This document shows positions 20,356 to 29,261 of a DNA stretch of 64,000 nt, piece by piece. Where the stretch lies: contig NZ_JAHRGL010000020.1 of the NCBI RefSeq assembly GCF_019097855.1, forward strand, positions 1-64,000, read 5' to 3'. The stretch comes from Geopseudomonas aromaticivorans. GTDB taxonomy: Bacteria; Pseudomonadota; Gammaproteobacteria; Pseudomonadales; Pseudomonadaceae. A model generated the notes under the pieces. The model saw only the letters and a program-made list of their open reading frames with translations. It ran no database searches and was not told the DNA's origin. The stretch's first letter is position 1. The number at the start of each line of letters is the position of its first letter. The translations under genes and the position numbers were made by a program.

Positions 20356-21570
20356 CTATTGCGGCCCGCGGCAAAGTCGCTCGACCCGCTGCGGATAACG
20401 GCTCCAATCCGGAACCCCGACAGGTTGCCCGCCGTAAGCATTTCCCAGCGCCTGCGCCGCTTTCCAGATGAGCCTGTACGGAGCGGGAGCTTCAGACATC
20501 TCACGCTCGCGCGTCTTCGCCTCAAGCTCGGCCTTGAGCTCCCGCTGCTTCGCCTCGTCATAGTCGCGCACCTTGGCCAGGACCAGCTGACTCAGCACGG
20601 CGCGGTCGGCGTCCATCATCCGACCGCCGGGACACAAACGCGCCTCGCCGTAGGCTTCAAGCCTTTCCAGCAACAGCGGGATCACCTCTTCGCTGACCAC
20701 ACCGCGCTCATTCAACCCGTGAGGGACGAGCTGCCTGACAAAGTCGCCGGGCTCGAGCGCATCCCAGATCAACTTGGTTTGGATATGCGGAGTGGCGTAG
20801 CCAGCGAAATGCCGTTCAATCAGTGTCCGAAGCACCGCGCGGTCCGCCTCGCTCAGCGGTTCGTTCGCTGCGATCAGTGCGGAATCGCCCACGCCCTTTT
20901 CCAGGCCGGCGATCCATCCGGAACGCCGGGCCAGGTAGCCGCTCGGTGGCTCCTGCTGCCAGGGAGAGGTCCATCCGGTACCCCAGATACGTTCATGTTG
21001 TTGTTCCGCGCTTTCCCCTATCACGCCAAGGCCGCCGGCCCTGGCTTCACGCCCCACGGCCTGCCCTGCTGCGTACTCCTGCTGCCAAAAATGCTCTTCC
21101 GTGTTGGCGAGCACGACGAAGCCAGGAAGCAGCGCCACCTGCAAGGCCATCCCTGCCGTGACCCAGCCCGGCCAGCGCCGGCCCTGGCGCATGGCCCGGT
21201 ACTGCGCGAGTGGTGCGATGACGATGAAAGGCAAAAATACCGCGCAGGTCATCAAGAGCACGACCAGCGACTCCCCACCCGGGGCCCCTTTGAAGAAGCC
21301 TGCTCGCTCGCTGGGAGAAGCGGCCAGGCCGACGAGGAGAACGATCACCACCAGGGCGACAATCAGCCCGCTGACGAGGGCCGCCCGGTAGCGAAAGATC
21401 CTGGCAAACAGAGCTAGGTCGACGATCAGGCCATAGGCGACGGTCAGCGCGAAGGCCAGAAGGAATCCAATCCCGTCCAATCGCATCTGGCCGTAACTCG
21501 CATGTGCGGCGGAGGCAAACGCACATGCGGCCAGGAGGATGAAGGCTTGGTGAAGGCAGCGTTTCAACAC
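20356..21570 (-). CDS. Hypothetical membrane protein with cytoplasmic or periplasmic C-terminal domain
   Basis: A 404-residue protein without a recognised family. An N-terminal signal-like helix (ILLAACAFASAAHA) and about four more hydrophobic helices fill residues 1-155. A soluble charged domain follows, with a helical segment rich in E/K/R near residues 330-360. The start is GTG at 21570. It is flanked by repeats and by the AT-rich Cys-rich gene, so it looks like cargo of a non-nif insertion. Confidence 0.5.
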   Translation of the reverse strand: MLKRCLHQAFILLAACAFASAAHASYGQMRLDGIGFLLAFALTVAYGLIVDLALFARIFRYRAALVSGLIVALVVIVLLVGLAASPSERAGFFKGAPGGESLVVLLMTCAVFLPFIVIAPLAQYRAMRQGRRWPGWVTAGMALQVALLPGFVVLANTEEHFWQQEYAAGQAVGREARAGGLGVIGESAEQQHERIWGTGWTSPWQQEPPSGYLARRSGWIAGLEKGVGDSALIAANEPLSEADRAVLRTLIERHFAGYATPHIQTKLIWDALEPGDFVRQLVPHGLNERGVVSEEVIPLLLERLEAYGEARLCPGGRMMDADRAVLSQLVLAKVRDYDEAKQRELKAELEAKTREREMSEAPAPYRLIWKAAQALGNAYGGQPVGVPDWSRYPQRVERLCRGPQ

Positions 21571-21650
21571 ATTCTCAGCCCATCAGCGACGAAGGCGAAG
21601 GCGCGTACCACCCTGCTCGAGACCGACGAACACAGTTGCCACGAGATTTT

Positions 21651-21678
21651 GATCGTTCCCACGCTCCGCGTGGGAGCT
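21651..21678. repeat. REP-like repeat copy
   Basis: Repeats the start of the element at 19378 (GATCGTTCCCACGCTCCGCG followed by TGGGAG). It lies in the 189-bp gap between the membrane protein and the Cys-rich gene. Confidence 0.65.
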
Positions 21679-21759
21679 TCTCATAAGTTGCCACGGAAGT
21701 GCGACCCTGGCAGTCCGGTGCATCCAATGGCTGGGCAAAACCCAGCTACATAGAGTTAC

Positions 21760-22227
21760 TCATTGGCCGCCACATTCAGCTTTAAATTCTGCATGATGCT
21801 TTTTGTAACACTCCGTATTTGTGATCCCCCCACAAACCGAGAGAACTCTTTTCATTTCACTTGTACATCGCATTGATTCTTCCTGCAGCCTTTTATTCTC
21901 TGAATCAACATGTTCCCTACATCTTGAGCTAATGTGCTCATTACGACACTCCTCGAGCTTTGACATCACTGCCTGCCCCGCAGCTTGCCTCTCCTTTCCG
22001 CAAAGAGTATTGGGGTCATGATATTTTTTTGACTCCCTGCATTCTGGTGACATTTTATCTAGAGGAGACTTATCCTTAAATACATACTCACAAATTTTCG
22101 AAGATGCCTGTATCTCTCGAATGCATTCTTGATCCAATCCTCGCGAATCTGCATTACCCTCAACAGCGAAGAACAAGTTAAACACTGCAAAGGCAGCAAA
22201 TATCGAAAACAATAATTGATTCCCCAT
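21760..22227 (-). CDS. AT-rich, Cys-rich exported hypothetical protein
   Basis: A 155-residue protein with a signal peptide (residues 1 to about 26; LLFSIFAAFAVFNLFFAVEGNA). The mature part holds ten cysteines, evenly spread, which suggests five disulfides in the periplasm. Highly charged helices separate them. Its AT content and codon use differ sharply from the nif genes, indicating recent transfer. AAGGAG lies 8 bp before the ATG. It has no recognised relatives by eye. Confidence 0.6.
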   Translation of the reverse strand: MGNQLLFSIFAAFAVFNLFFAVEGNADSRGLDQECIREIQASSKICEYVFKDKSPLDKMSPECRESKKYHDPNTLCGKERQAAGQAVMSKLEECRNEHISSRCREHVDSENKRLQEESMRCTSEMKRVLSVCGGITNTECYKKHHAEFKAECGGQ

Positions 22228-22250
22228 GACCAGACTCCTTTGTTACTCAG

Positions 22251-22277
22251 AACTATAAATAGGCACCAATTTGTGCA
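22251..22277. repeat. Motif shared upstream of two AT-rich orphan genes, copy A
   Basis: 27 bases starting AACTATAAATAGGCACCAAT match 38946-38972 at 24 positions. Both copies lie just upstream of the start of an AT-rich orphan gene on the minus strand, and both are followed by a similar TAAC.CCC segment. The rest of the 292-bp gap up to the LRV gene holds nothing else recognised. Confidence 0.6.
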
Positions 22278-22519
22278 TAACACCCTGACGGGGGGGTTGT
22301 GGACAACATCTCCAAGTAGGAGAAGGGAGCCGCTCTGGAATACGGCCTTGGGGAGGTTTCTGGGGGTGAGGGCAGCTTATGCGCCATGACTGCAAATCCT
22401 TTGCTTGCGGGGCATCCAACAAGTAGCGAGGGTATCGCGCGCGCCCAAAAAAGAAAACCGGGACAGCCGTCGCCTTCCCGGTTCCTGAAGCGAAAAGCCG
22501 ATTTTATCTGCCGACCGCC

Positions 22520-23251
22520 CTACCCCAACCGCTCCTCGATCGCCCGCCGCACCTCCGGATCCTGCTCGTCCAGCGCCTGCAACGCCTCCAGCGGCGCGTT
22601 CTCCACCGCCGCCAGGCGCACGGTCCAGTCGGGGTCGCGGAGCATTTCCACCACGTCATCGCCGCTGAGACGCGAGGCGACGATGCGGCGCACTTCCGGT
22701 TCCGGATCGTGGGCCATCAGGCCCAGGCTCATCTCCGGCAGGCGCTGGGCGACCAGCTTGCGCACCTGGCGGTCCTCGTCGCGGATGAAGCGGAACAGTC
22801 GGCCCGGCGGGATGCGCTGGACCACGTAGGCGCGCACCAGGTAGTCGGGGTCGGCGGCCAGCTGTTCCAGTTGCTCCACTGGCAGGCGGTCGGCGACGGT
22901 GATGCGCACCTCGCGGTCCTCGTCCTGCAGCAGGGCGGCGAGCTGTTCGCGCGGCAAGCGGTAGGCCACCGCGCGGCGCACCGCTTCGTCGCTGTCGCGG
23001 ATCAGCGGGGTGAGCGCCTCGACCGGAGCGTAGCGCACGGCGATGGCGCGCCGTTCCCAGAACTCGTCGCCGAGGTACTGCTCGGCTACCTGCGGGTTGT
23101 TGCGGAAGAAGCGGTCGATCTGCCGGCCGCTCGGTACCGCCACACAGGCATCGCCCGGGGTGCAGCGGCCGGCCAGCAGCAGGCTGCGGCGGAAGCTGCA
23201 GGCGCGGCAGTCGCCGATGGGAGTGATGTCCTGGCCCTGGTCGTCGAACAT
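22520..23251 (-). CDS. LRV (leucine-rich repeat variant) [4Fe-4S] protein
   Basis: A 243-residue protein. The N-terminal segment has a four-cysteine cluster (CRAC, then GRCTPGDAC, residues 17-39) that binds [4Fe-4S] in the Azotobacter LRV protein. About eight 24-residue alpha-helical LRV repeats follow, each with a pattern like D.D..VR..VA.RLP.E.L. These form a curved right-handed solenoid for protein contacts. It ends the nifHDKTY operon, 8 bp after the DUF6129 gene. The cellular role is unknown. Confidence 0.88.
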   Translation of the reverse strand: MFDDQGQDITPIGDCRACSFRRSLLLAGRCTPGDACVAVPSGRQIDRFFRNNPQVAEQYLGDEFWERRAIAVRYAPVEALTPLIRDSDEAVRRAVAYRLPREQLAALLQDEDREVRITVADRLPVEQLEQLAADPDYLVRAYVVQRIPPGRLFRFIRDEDRQVRKLVAQRLPEMSLGLMAHDPEPEVRRIVASRLSGDDVVEMLRDPDWTVRLAAVENAPLEALQALDEQDPEVRRAIEERLG

Positions 23252-23259
23252 GCCACACC

Positions 23260-23529
23260 TCAGTCGGGGATGATTTCCGCCAGGACGATGCCGGAAGCGG
23301 CGTCGAGATCGTTGGTCAGCGCCAGGCAGTGGTCGCTGGAGTTGACCAGGTAGAGGTTGAAGCCGGGGCGCGTGGCGACCGGCTTGGCATTGGCCGCGAT
23401 GTCGTCATCCATGCACGCGGTGAAATGGGCGCCGGGATGGGCGCTGCGCAGGCGGGCGAGCAGGGCGTCGTCGATGACGCTCTGTTCGGTCTGGCGAATG
23501 ACGGCGTCGAGCAGGTCTTGGCTGAGCAT
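23260..23529 (-). CDS. DUF6129-type small nif protein
   Basis: An 89-residue protein, MLSQDLLDAVIRQTEQSVID then LRSAHPGAHFTACMDDDI. The family occurs next to nifY and LRV genes in Azotobacter relatives. The MDDD acidic loop and NLYLVNSSDHCLALTNDLDAASG could form a metal or nucleotide site, but this is speculation. It lies 10 bp after nifY. Confidence 0.7.
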   Translation of the reverse strand: MLSQDLLDAVIRQTEQSVIDDALLARLRSAHPGAHFTACMDDDIAANAKPVATRPGFNLYLVNSSDHCLALTNDLDAASGIVLAEIIPD

Positions 23530-23539
23530 GGCGGTGTCC

Positions 23540-24280
23540 TCATCCGGGGCTGTTGCAGGTGAACCGCACGCGCTCGTCGGGCTCGGCGCCCATGGCCTTG
23601 GCCAGCCAGGGCGGCGGCGCACTGGCCAGCACGTGCTGCAGTTCCTCGACGATCTCGCGCGCCGGCAGCGCGCTGGCGTGCTTGATCGGGTGTACGCCGG
23701 CGCGCACCACCTTGGCCGCCGCCGGGCCGCCGATGCTCAGGGTGTAGAGCAGCTGGCAGTCGTGCAGCAGCGCGGCGCGCTGGGCGTTACGGTCCTCGTC
23801 CTCGGCGACAGGCGCCGGGACGCGGATGTCGACCAGGCGACTGGCCCGTGGCGAGATCTGGTAGATCAGGAAGCGCGCGCAGCTGCCGAAGCTGCCGTCC
23901 ATGCGCTCGCCACTGTCGGAGGCGCAGGCGATGCGCACCGAGTCCTCGAACTCGCCGTCGCGGTAGGCCTCGGGCACCGGCAGCGGCTCCTGCGGCATGC
24001 TCACGCCGCGGCCCTTGAGCAGGCCGAGGGCGCTGTGCAGCTGGCGGTCGGACAGCACCGGCAGTGGCGTGTCGGCGCCGGCGGTGTCGCCGAGGCGGGC
24101 GAGCAGGCGCGAGGCGCGCAGCTTGCTCAGGCGCGCTTCGTTGATCGGTTCGCCGACGGCGGCAATCAGCGCACGCAGCAGGTGGGCGGTACTCACCCCC
24201 TTGAGCGTGCGCGCCGCCAGGGCGATGCGCAGGGCCAGGTGGGCTGGCAGCTGCACGCGTCCCGCCGATGGCGCGGCCAT
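23540..24280 (-). CDS. nifY: NifY, apo-dinitrogenase-binding protein
   Basis: A 246-residue protein with an N-terminal helical domain (LALRIALAARTLKGVSTAHLL) and a C-terminal FeMo-co-domain. The latter has VRIACASDSGERMDGSFGSCARFLIYQISPR, then CQLLYTLSIGGPAAAKVVRAGVHPIK. The position usually holding the cofactor His (QHFG/GHFG) is Ser here (GSFG), unlike the NafY paralogue at 39271. It follows nifT by 4 bp. NifY binds apo-MoFe protein. Confidence 0.9.
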   Translation of the reverse strand: MAAPSAGRVQLPAHLALRIALAARTLKGVSTAHLLRALIAAVGEPINEARLSKLRASRLLARLGDTAGADTPLPVLSDRQLHSALGLLKGRGVSMPQEPLPVPEAYRDGEFEDSVRIACASDSGERMDGSFGSCARFLIYQISPRASRLVDIRVPAPVAEDEDRNAQRAALLHDCQLLYTLSIGGPAAAKVVRAGVHPIKHASALPAREIVEELQHVLASAPPPWLAKAMGAEPDERVRFTCNSPG

Positions 24281-24284
24281 GGCT

Positions 24285-24503
24285 TCAGGCCTCGCCGGCC
24301 CGCTTGGCGCGCAGGGTAATCGGCAGCTTGGGCTGCGGGATCGGCTCGATGTAGTAACTGGAGCCGTCGCCGAGAGTGACTTCGCCACCCCAGCAGTCGG
24401 CACTGTCATGCTCCAGCGAGACCACGATTTCTTCCTGGTCTTTCTTGGCGATGTAGAAGGTCAGCTGACCTTGCGGATTGCGGCGAAGCATGACGCTGGG
24501 CAT
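24285..24503 (-). CDS. nifT: NifT/FixU small protein
   Basis: A 72-residue protein of the NifT family (MPSVMLRRNPQGQLTFYIAK, then WGGEVTLGDGSSYYIE). It is always found after nifK and is dispensable in tested organisms. It is separated from nifK by 130 bp that can fold into hairpins. Confidence 0.92.
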   Translation of the reverse strand: MPSVMLRRNPQGQLTFYIAKKDQEEIVVSLEHDSADCWGGEVTLGDGSSYYIEPIPQPKLPITLRAKRAGEA

Positions 24504-24633
24504 GGGCTTTCTCCATAACGGGGTTGGCGGCTGCCGCAGGTCGGCGGACGCGCTGCGCCCGCCGCCTGCCGACAGCCTCCGGGGAGGTGCCGGAGCGGCT
24601 GACGCCGCCCCGGCGGGGACCACTGACCGCGAC

Positions 24634-26205
24634 TCAGCGCACCAGGTCGTAGTTGTAGTCGGTGGTCTGCATGAGGCGGGTTTCCTCGTCCAGACGCTCC
24701 AGCACCGCGTTGACGATGGTGGTGAGCATCTGCATGGCACCCTCGTAGCCCAGGGTGGTCTGGCGATGCAGGTGGTGACGGTCGAAGATCGGGAAGCCGA
24801 GGCGGATCAGCGGTACCTCGAACTCCTTGCCCTTGTGCAGGGTGTCGCGCTGGATGAACTTGCCGTAGCTGTTGCCGATCATGAAGTCCGGCTTGTTGGT
24901 GAACACCAGCGAGCGCAGGTGCCAGAGGTCCTTGCCGACGTACACGGTGCAGTCCTTGCCGTACGGCGAGGCTTCGAGGATCGCATCCATGGCCTTCTTC
25001 CAGCGCTTGTTGCCGTTGTTGCAGAGGATGTGGGTCGGCTCGCAACCCAGCTCCAGCAGGAACTTGGCCAGGCCCATGACGAAGTCCGGGTCGCCCCAGA
25101 TGGCAAACTTCTTGCCGTGCAGCCAGGTGTGCGAGTCGGTGATCATGTCGACCAGACGACCGCGCTCCTTGGCCAGGCTGGCCGGGATCGGCTGGCCGGT
25201 GACTTCGCTGACCTTCATCAGGAATTCGTCGGTCCAGTCCAGGCCCATCGGGATGTTCAGCTTGGGTACTTCGTGCTTCCAGGTGCCTTCGACCAGTTTC
25301 TTGGTCTTTTCCAGCTGCCACGGCTGCAGCAGCAGGGTGGTGGTGGCGTTCGGCGCATCCTTGATCTCGGCCTGGCTGGTGCCGCCGGCGTACATGCGGA
25401 ACTGGCCGTCGGCCGGGGTATCCAGCACCTCTTCCGGATCGGAGAGGAAGCTGTAGCCGACGTCCATTTCCTTGAGCATGCGCTTGATGACGCGGAAGTT
25501 GCCCAGGTAGGTCTCGAAACCCGGCACCACGTTGACCTTGTGGTTGCTGCCCACCACCTTGTCGTCCATGTGGTTGAGGGTGAAGTAGCGGGCGATGCCC
25601 TCGAACATGTTGTCCCAGCCGGTGATATGGCTGCCGACGAAGCTCGGGGTGTGGGCGTACGGCACCGGGTAGTCCTGCTCGAGGAAGCCTTCCTTCTTCG
25701 AGTTGTTGATGAAGGCGTTGAGGTCGTCGCCGATGACCTCGGCCATGCAGGTGGTGGACACGGCGATCATGTCCGGCTTGTAGGTCGCCTTGCAGTTCTG
25801 CAGACCGTCCTTCATGTTCTGCTGGCCGCCGAACACCGCCGCGTCTTCGGTCATCGAGTCGGACACGCAGGACACCGGCTCGCGGAAATGGCGGTTGAAG
25901 TAGGTGCGGAAGTAGGCGACGCAGCCCTGCGAACCGTGCACGTAGGGCATGGTCTTCTCGAAGCCCAGCGAACAGAGCACCGCGCCCAGCGGCTGGCACG
26001 CCTTGGCCGGGTTGACGGTCAGCGCTTCGCGGGCAAAGTTCAGCTCCTGGTATTCTTGGGTGGTGGTCCACTGGAAGACTTCGTCGATCTTGTCCTGCGG
26101 ATGCTTCTCCTCGAAGCCATCGCGCTTGCGGTCAAGCATCTGCTTGTATTCTTCGTCGCGGAACAGCGGATAGCTGGGTTTGATGTTATCGACTTGCTGG
26201 CTCAT
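24634..26205 (-). CDS. nifK: NifK, MoFe protein beta subunit
   Basis: A 523-residue beta subunit, the Azotobacter length. P-cluster ligands lie in KACQPLGA, the HGSQGC segment and TTCMAEVIGDD, with the nearby serine ligand region SHITGWDNMFEG. It forms the alpha2beta2 tetramer with NifD. It follows nifD by 112 bp and has GGAGAGAG before the ATG. Confidence 0.97.
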   Translation of the reverse strand: MSQQVDNIKPSYPLFRDEEYKQMLDRKRDGFEEKHPQDKIDEVFQWTTTQEYQELNFAREALTVNPAKACQPLGAVLCSLGFEKTMPYVHGSQGCVAYFRTYFNRHFREPVSCVSDSMTEDAAVFGGQQNMKDGLQNCKATYKPDMIAVSTTCMAEVIGDDLNAFINNSKKEGFLEQDYPVPYAHTPSFVGSHITGWDNMFEGIARYFTLNHMDDKVVGSNHKVNVVPGFETYLGNFRVIKRMLKEMDVGYSFLSDPEEVLDTPADGQFRMYAGGTSQAEIKDAPNATTTLLLQPWQLEKTKKLVEGTWKHEVPKLNIPMGLDWTDEFLMKVSEVTGQPIPASLAKERGRLVDMITDSHTWLHGKKFAIWGDPDFVMGLAKFLLELGCEPTHILCNNGNKRWKKAMDAILEASPYGKDCTVYVGKDLWHLRSLVFTNKPDFMIGNSYGKFIQRDTLHKGKEFEVPLIRLGFPIFDRHHLHRQTTLGYEGAMQMLTTIVNAVLERLDEETRLMQTTDYNYDLVR

Positions 26206-26247
26206 GACTCTCTCCTACGCCTCACTCATCTGTGAACGGCGGTAGCG

Positions 26248-26298
26248 GATGTCGGCTGCGGGCCTGACCTGACTCGGCGGACAGCCCGCAGCGGACGT
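26248..26298 (-). repeat. nifD-nifK intercistronic hairpin
   Basis: In the nifD-nifK gap, GGCTGCGGGC and GCCCGCAGC arms can pair in the transcript across about 20 bases. It could act in mRNA processing or stability. I saw no sigma-54 element here. Confidence 0.4.
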
Positions 26299-26317
26299 GG
26301 CGTACGGTTGCGGGCGA

Positions 26318-27799
26318 TCAGGCGCTGGCGGCGACTTTCAGCGTGGCTTGTTCAGCCTTCTGCCAGGGCGCCTGCAGCTTGTTCCAGCACGGATTGTTCA
26401 GGGTCATGTCCATGTCACGGGCGAAGATGGCGAAGCCGTCGAAGCCGTGATACGGGCCGGAATAATCCCAGGAGTGCATCTGGCGGAACGGAATGCCCAT
26501 CTTCTGGAAGATGAACTTTTCCTTGATGCCGGAGCCGATCAGGTCGGGCTTGACGCGCTTGACGAACTCTTCGAACTCGTAGCCGGTGACATCGTCGTAC
26601 AGCAGGGTGGCGCTACCCATTTCCTTCATGGTGCGGTCGTAGTCGTCGTTGTGGCCGAACTCGTAGCCGGTGCCGACCACTTCCATGCCCAGGTCCTCGT
26701 AGGCGCCGATCACGTGGCGCGGACGCAGGCCGCCGATGTAGAGCATGACGCGCTTGCCTTCCAGGCGCGGGCGGTACTTGGCGACCACCGCTTCCCACTC
26801 CGCCTGGTACTTGGCGACCACTGCCTCGCACTTGGCCTGGATCGTCTCGTCGAACTGGGCGGCGATGGCGCGCAGCGATTCGATGGTCTTGGTCGGGCCG
26901 AAGAAGTTGTACTCCATCCATGGAATGCCGTACTTCTCTTCCATGTGCCGGGAGATGTAGTTCATCGAGCGGTAGCAGTGCACCAGGTTCAGCTTGACCT
27001 TGGGGGTCAGCTCGATCTCGGCGATGGAGCCGTCGCCGGACCACTGGGCGACCACGCGCAGGCCCATTTCTTCGAGCAGGATGCGCGAGGACCAGGCATC
27101 GCCACCGATGTTGTAGTCACCGATGATGGCCACGTCGTAGGGGGTGGTCTGGAAGGAGTTGTCGTTGTCGCGCTTGTCCAGCACCCAGTCGCGCACGGCG
27201 TCGTTGGCGATGTGGTGGCCGAGGGACTGCGACACGCCGCGGAAGCCTTCGCAACGCACCGGGACCACGGTGGTGGCGTGCTCGGCGGCCTTCTTCTTCG
27301 ACACCGCCTCGATGTCGTCGCCGATCAGACCGATCGGGCACTCGGACTGCACGGAGATGCCCTTGTTCAGCGGGAACAGGGTTTCCACTTCGTCGATCAG
27401 CTTGCCCAGCTTCTTGTCGCCGCCGAAGACGATGTCCTTCTCCTGGAAGTCCGAGGTGAAGTTCATGGTGACGAAGGCGTTCACGCCGGTGGTGCCGATG
27501 TAGTAGTTACGACGGCCCGCACGCGAATACTGCCCGCAGCCGACCGGGCCGTGGGAGATGTGGATCATGTCCTTGATCGGACCCCAGACCACACCCTTGG
27601 AGCCGGCGTAGGCGCAGCCGCGGATGGTCATCAGACCCGGCAGCGACTTCTTGTTCGAGGTGATGCACTTCTTCGATTGTTCCAGGGTCGGATCATTCGG
27701 CGACAGGTGCTTCGCGCGGTCCTTGCGGGCCTTCTCGGGATAGACTTCCAGGACTTCCTGGATGAGGCTTTCGACCTCTTCGCGTGACATACCGGACAT
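26318..27799 (-). CDS. nifD: NifD, MoFe protein alpha subunit
   Basis: A 493-residue alpha subunit. P-cluster cysteines lie in [23 protein letters not shown] and [11 protein letters not shown]. FeMo-co ligands lie in [10 protein letters not shown] (equivalent to Cys275) and MHSWDYSG (His442). The catalytic His is in [10 protein letters not shown] (His195 region). The ATG at 27799 was chosen because GAGGAG lies about 9 bp upstream; a farther in-frame ATG is in the hairpin zone. Confidence 0.97.
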   Translation of the reverse strand: MSGMSREEVESLIQEVLEVYPEKARKDRAKHLSPNDPTLEQSKKCITSNKKSLPGLMTIRGCAYAGSKGVVWGPIKDMIHISHGPVGCGQYSRAGRRNYYIGTTGVNAFVTMNFTSDFQEKDIVFGGDKKLGKLIDEVETLFPLNKGISVQSECPIGLIGDDIEAVSKKKAAEHATTVVPVRCEGFRGVSQSLGHHIANDAVRDWVLDKRDNDNSFQTTPYDVAIIGDYNIGGDAWSSRILLEEMGLRVVAQWSGDGSIAEIELTPKVKLNLVHCYRSMNYISRHMEEKYGIPWMEYNFFGPTKTIESLRAIAAQFDETIQAKCEAVVAKYQAEWEAVVAKYRPRLEGKRVMLYIGGLRPRHVIGAYEDLGMEVVGTGYEFGHNDDYDRTMKEMGSATLLYDDVTGYEFEEFVKRVKPDLIGSGIKEKFIFQKMGIPFRQMHSWDYSGPYHGFDGFAIFARDMDMTLNNPCWNKLQAPWQKAEQATLKVAASA

Positions 27800-27845
27800 G
27801 GGGTATGACTCCTCTTGCCTTGCGTTCATATGCGGGTAACGGACC

Positions 27846-27900
27846 AGTCGCACTGCGCGCCGCGCAGTGCGACTATCCGGCAGGGCCCATCTGCCCTGCC
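27846..27900 (-). repeat. Tandem hairpins in the nifH-nifD gap
   Basis: A perfect 13-bp stem (AGTCGCACTGCGC against GCGCAGTGCGACT, 3-base loop, 27846-27874) and a second 7-bp stem (GGCAGGG/CCCTGCC, 27879-27900) lie just after the nifH stop. Stem-loops here are known to stabilise nifH mRNA and raise NifH over NifDK. Confidence 0.7.
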
Positions 27901-27922
27901 CCGTCGTGCTGCAACGGTGCGA

Positions 27923-28831
<909 letters not shown>

Positions 28832-28880
28832 CTATTGAAGTGGGCTTTAGGCACGAACAAGCCTGCGCAGTTTGACTAGT

Positions 28881-28895
28881 GCAGCGTTTGTGCCA
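28881..28895 (-). promoter_or_regulatory. Sigma-54 promoter of nifHDK
   Basis: The minus strand reads TGGCACAAACGCTGC, almost the Azotobacter nifH promoter, with GG and GC 10 bases apart. It lies 77 bp upstream of the nifH ATG. Confidence 0.9.
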
Positions 28896-28995
28896 GCGTT
28901 GCCTGACAACTCCAAACCACTGATTTACAAGGACTTATTTTTCAATCCAGGGCCAATAGCGGGCGTCCGATACGCAACAAAGACCCGCCTCAGCG

Positions 28996-29011
28996 TGTGG
29001 CAATGGCGACA
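28996..29011. promoter_or_regulatory. NifA upstream activator sequence, nifH site 1
   Basis: Reads TGTGGCAATGGCGACA, an exact TGT-N10-ACA site centred about 115 bp upstream of the nifH -24/-12 element. Confidence 0.8.
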
Positions 29012-29064
29012 ACCCAACAAACTCCGGCAATTATCCGGCGACACTTGGCGAGCTACTTTGCATT

Positions 29065-29080
29065 TGTGGCATAGATGACA
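29065..29080. promoter_or_regulatory. NifA upstream activator sequence, nifH site 2 / SIR2-like gene
   Basis: Reads TGTGGCATAGATGACA, an exact TGT-N10-ACA site. It lies 170 bp from the nifH promoter element and 107 bp from the opposite-facing sigma-54 element at 29187, so it may serve both directions. Confidence 0.75.
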
Positions 29081-29186
29081 ATTTGTCGTGAAAAGTCCGG
29101 ACTTGTTGCCATTGGCTGGCTGACTTAATTGCCGAACAAGGAATAAACCCTTCGCATATCAACAACTTGTCTTGATCGCCGGAAAG

Positions 29187-29201
29187 TGGCGCACATATTG
29201 C
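29187..29201 (+). promoter_or_regulatory. Sigma-54 promoter facing away from nifH
   Basis: The plus strand reads TGGCGCACATATTGC, with GG and GC 10 bases apart and a perfect TTGC. It lies 61 bp before the GTG start of the SIR2-like gene. The upstream NifA sites would be shared with nifH. Confidence 0.8.
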
Positions 29202-29261
29202 GAAGGACTGCAGCGTTATTGCGCGCTTATTGCGCCCCTATATCCCTGCAGGAGAGCCCCG

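Noticed and set aside
22251-22310. Integron attC site upstream of the AT-rich gene
   Set aside because: The RYYYAAC and GTTRRRY core sites do not match, and no integrase was seen. The shared motif is reported without that label.
29141-29160. Sigma-54-like sequence TGGCTGACTTAATTGC
   Set aside because: GG and GC are 11 bases apart instead of 10; the element at 29187 fits exactly and lies at a better distance from the SIR2-like gene.
29172-29261. Longer N-terminus for the SIR2-like protein
   Set aside because: It would begin before the -24/-12 element and lacks a ribosome site; GTG 29262 has GGAGAG at good distance.
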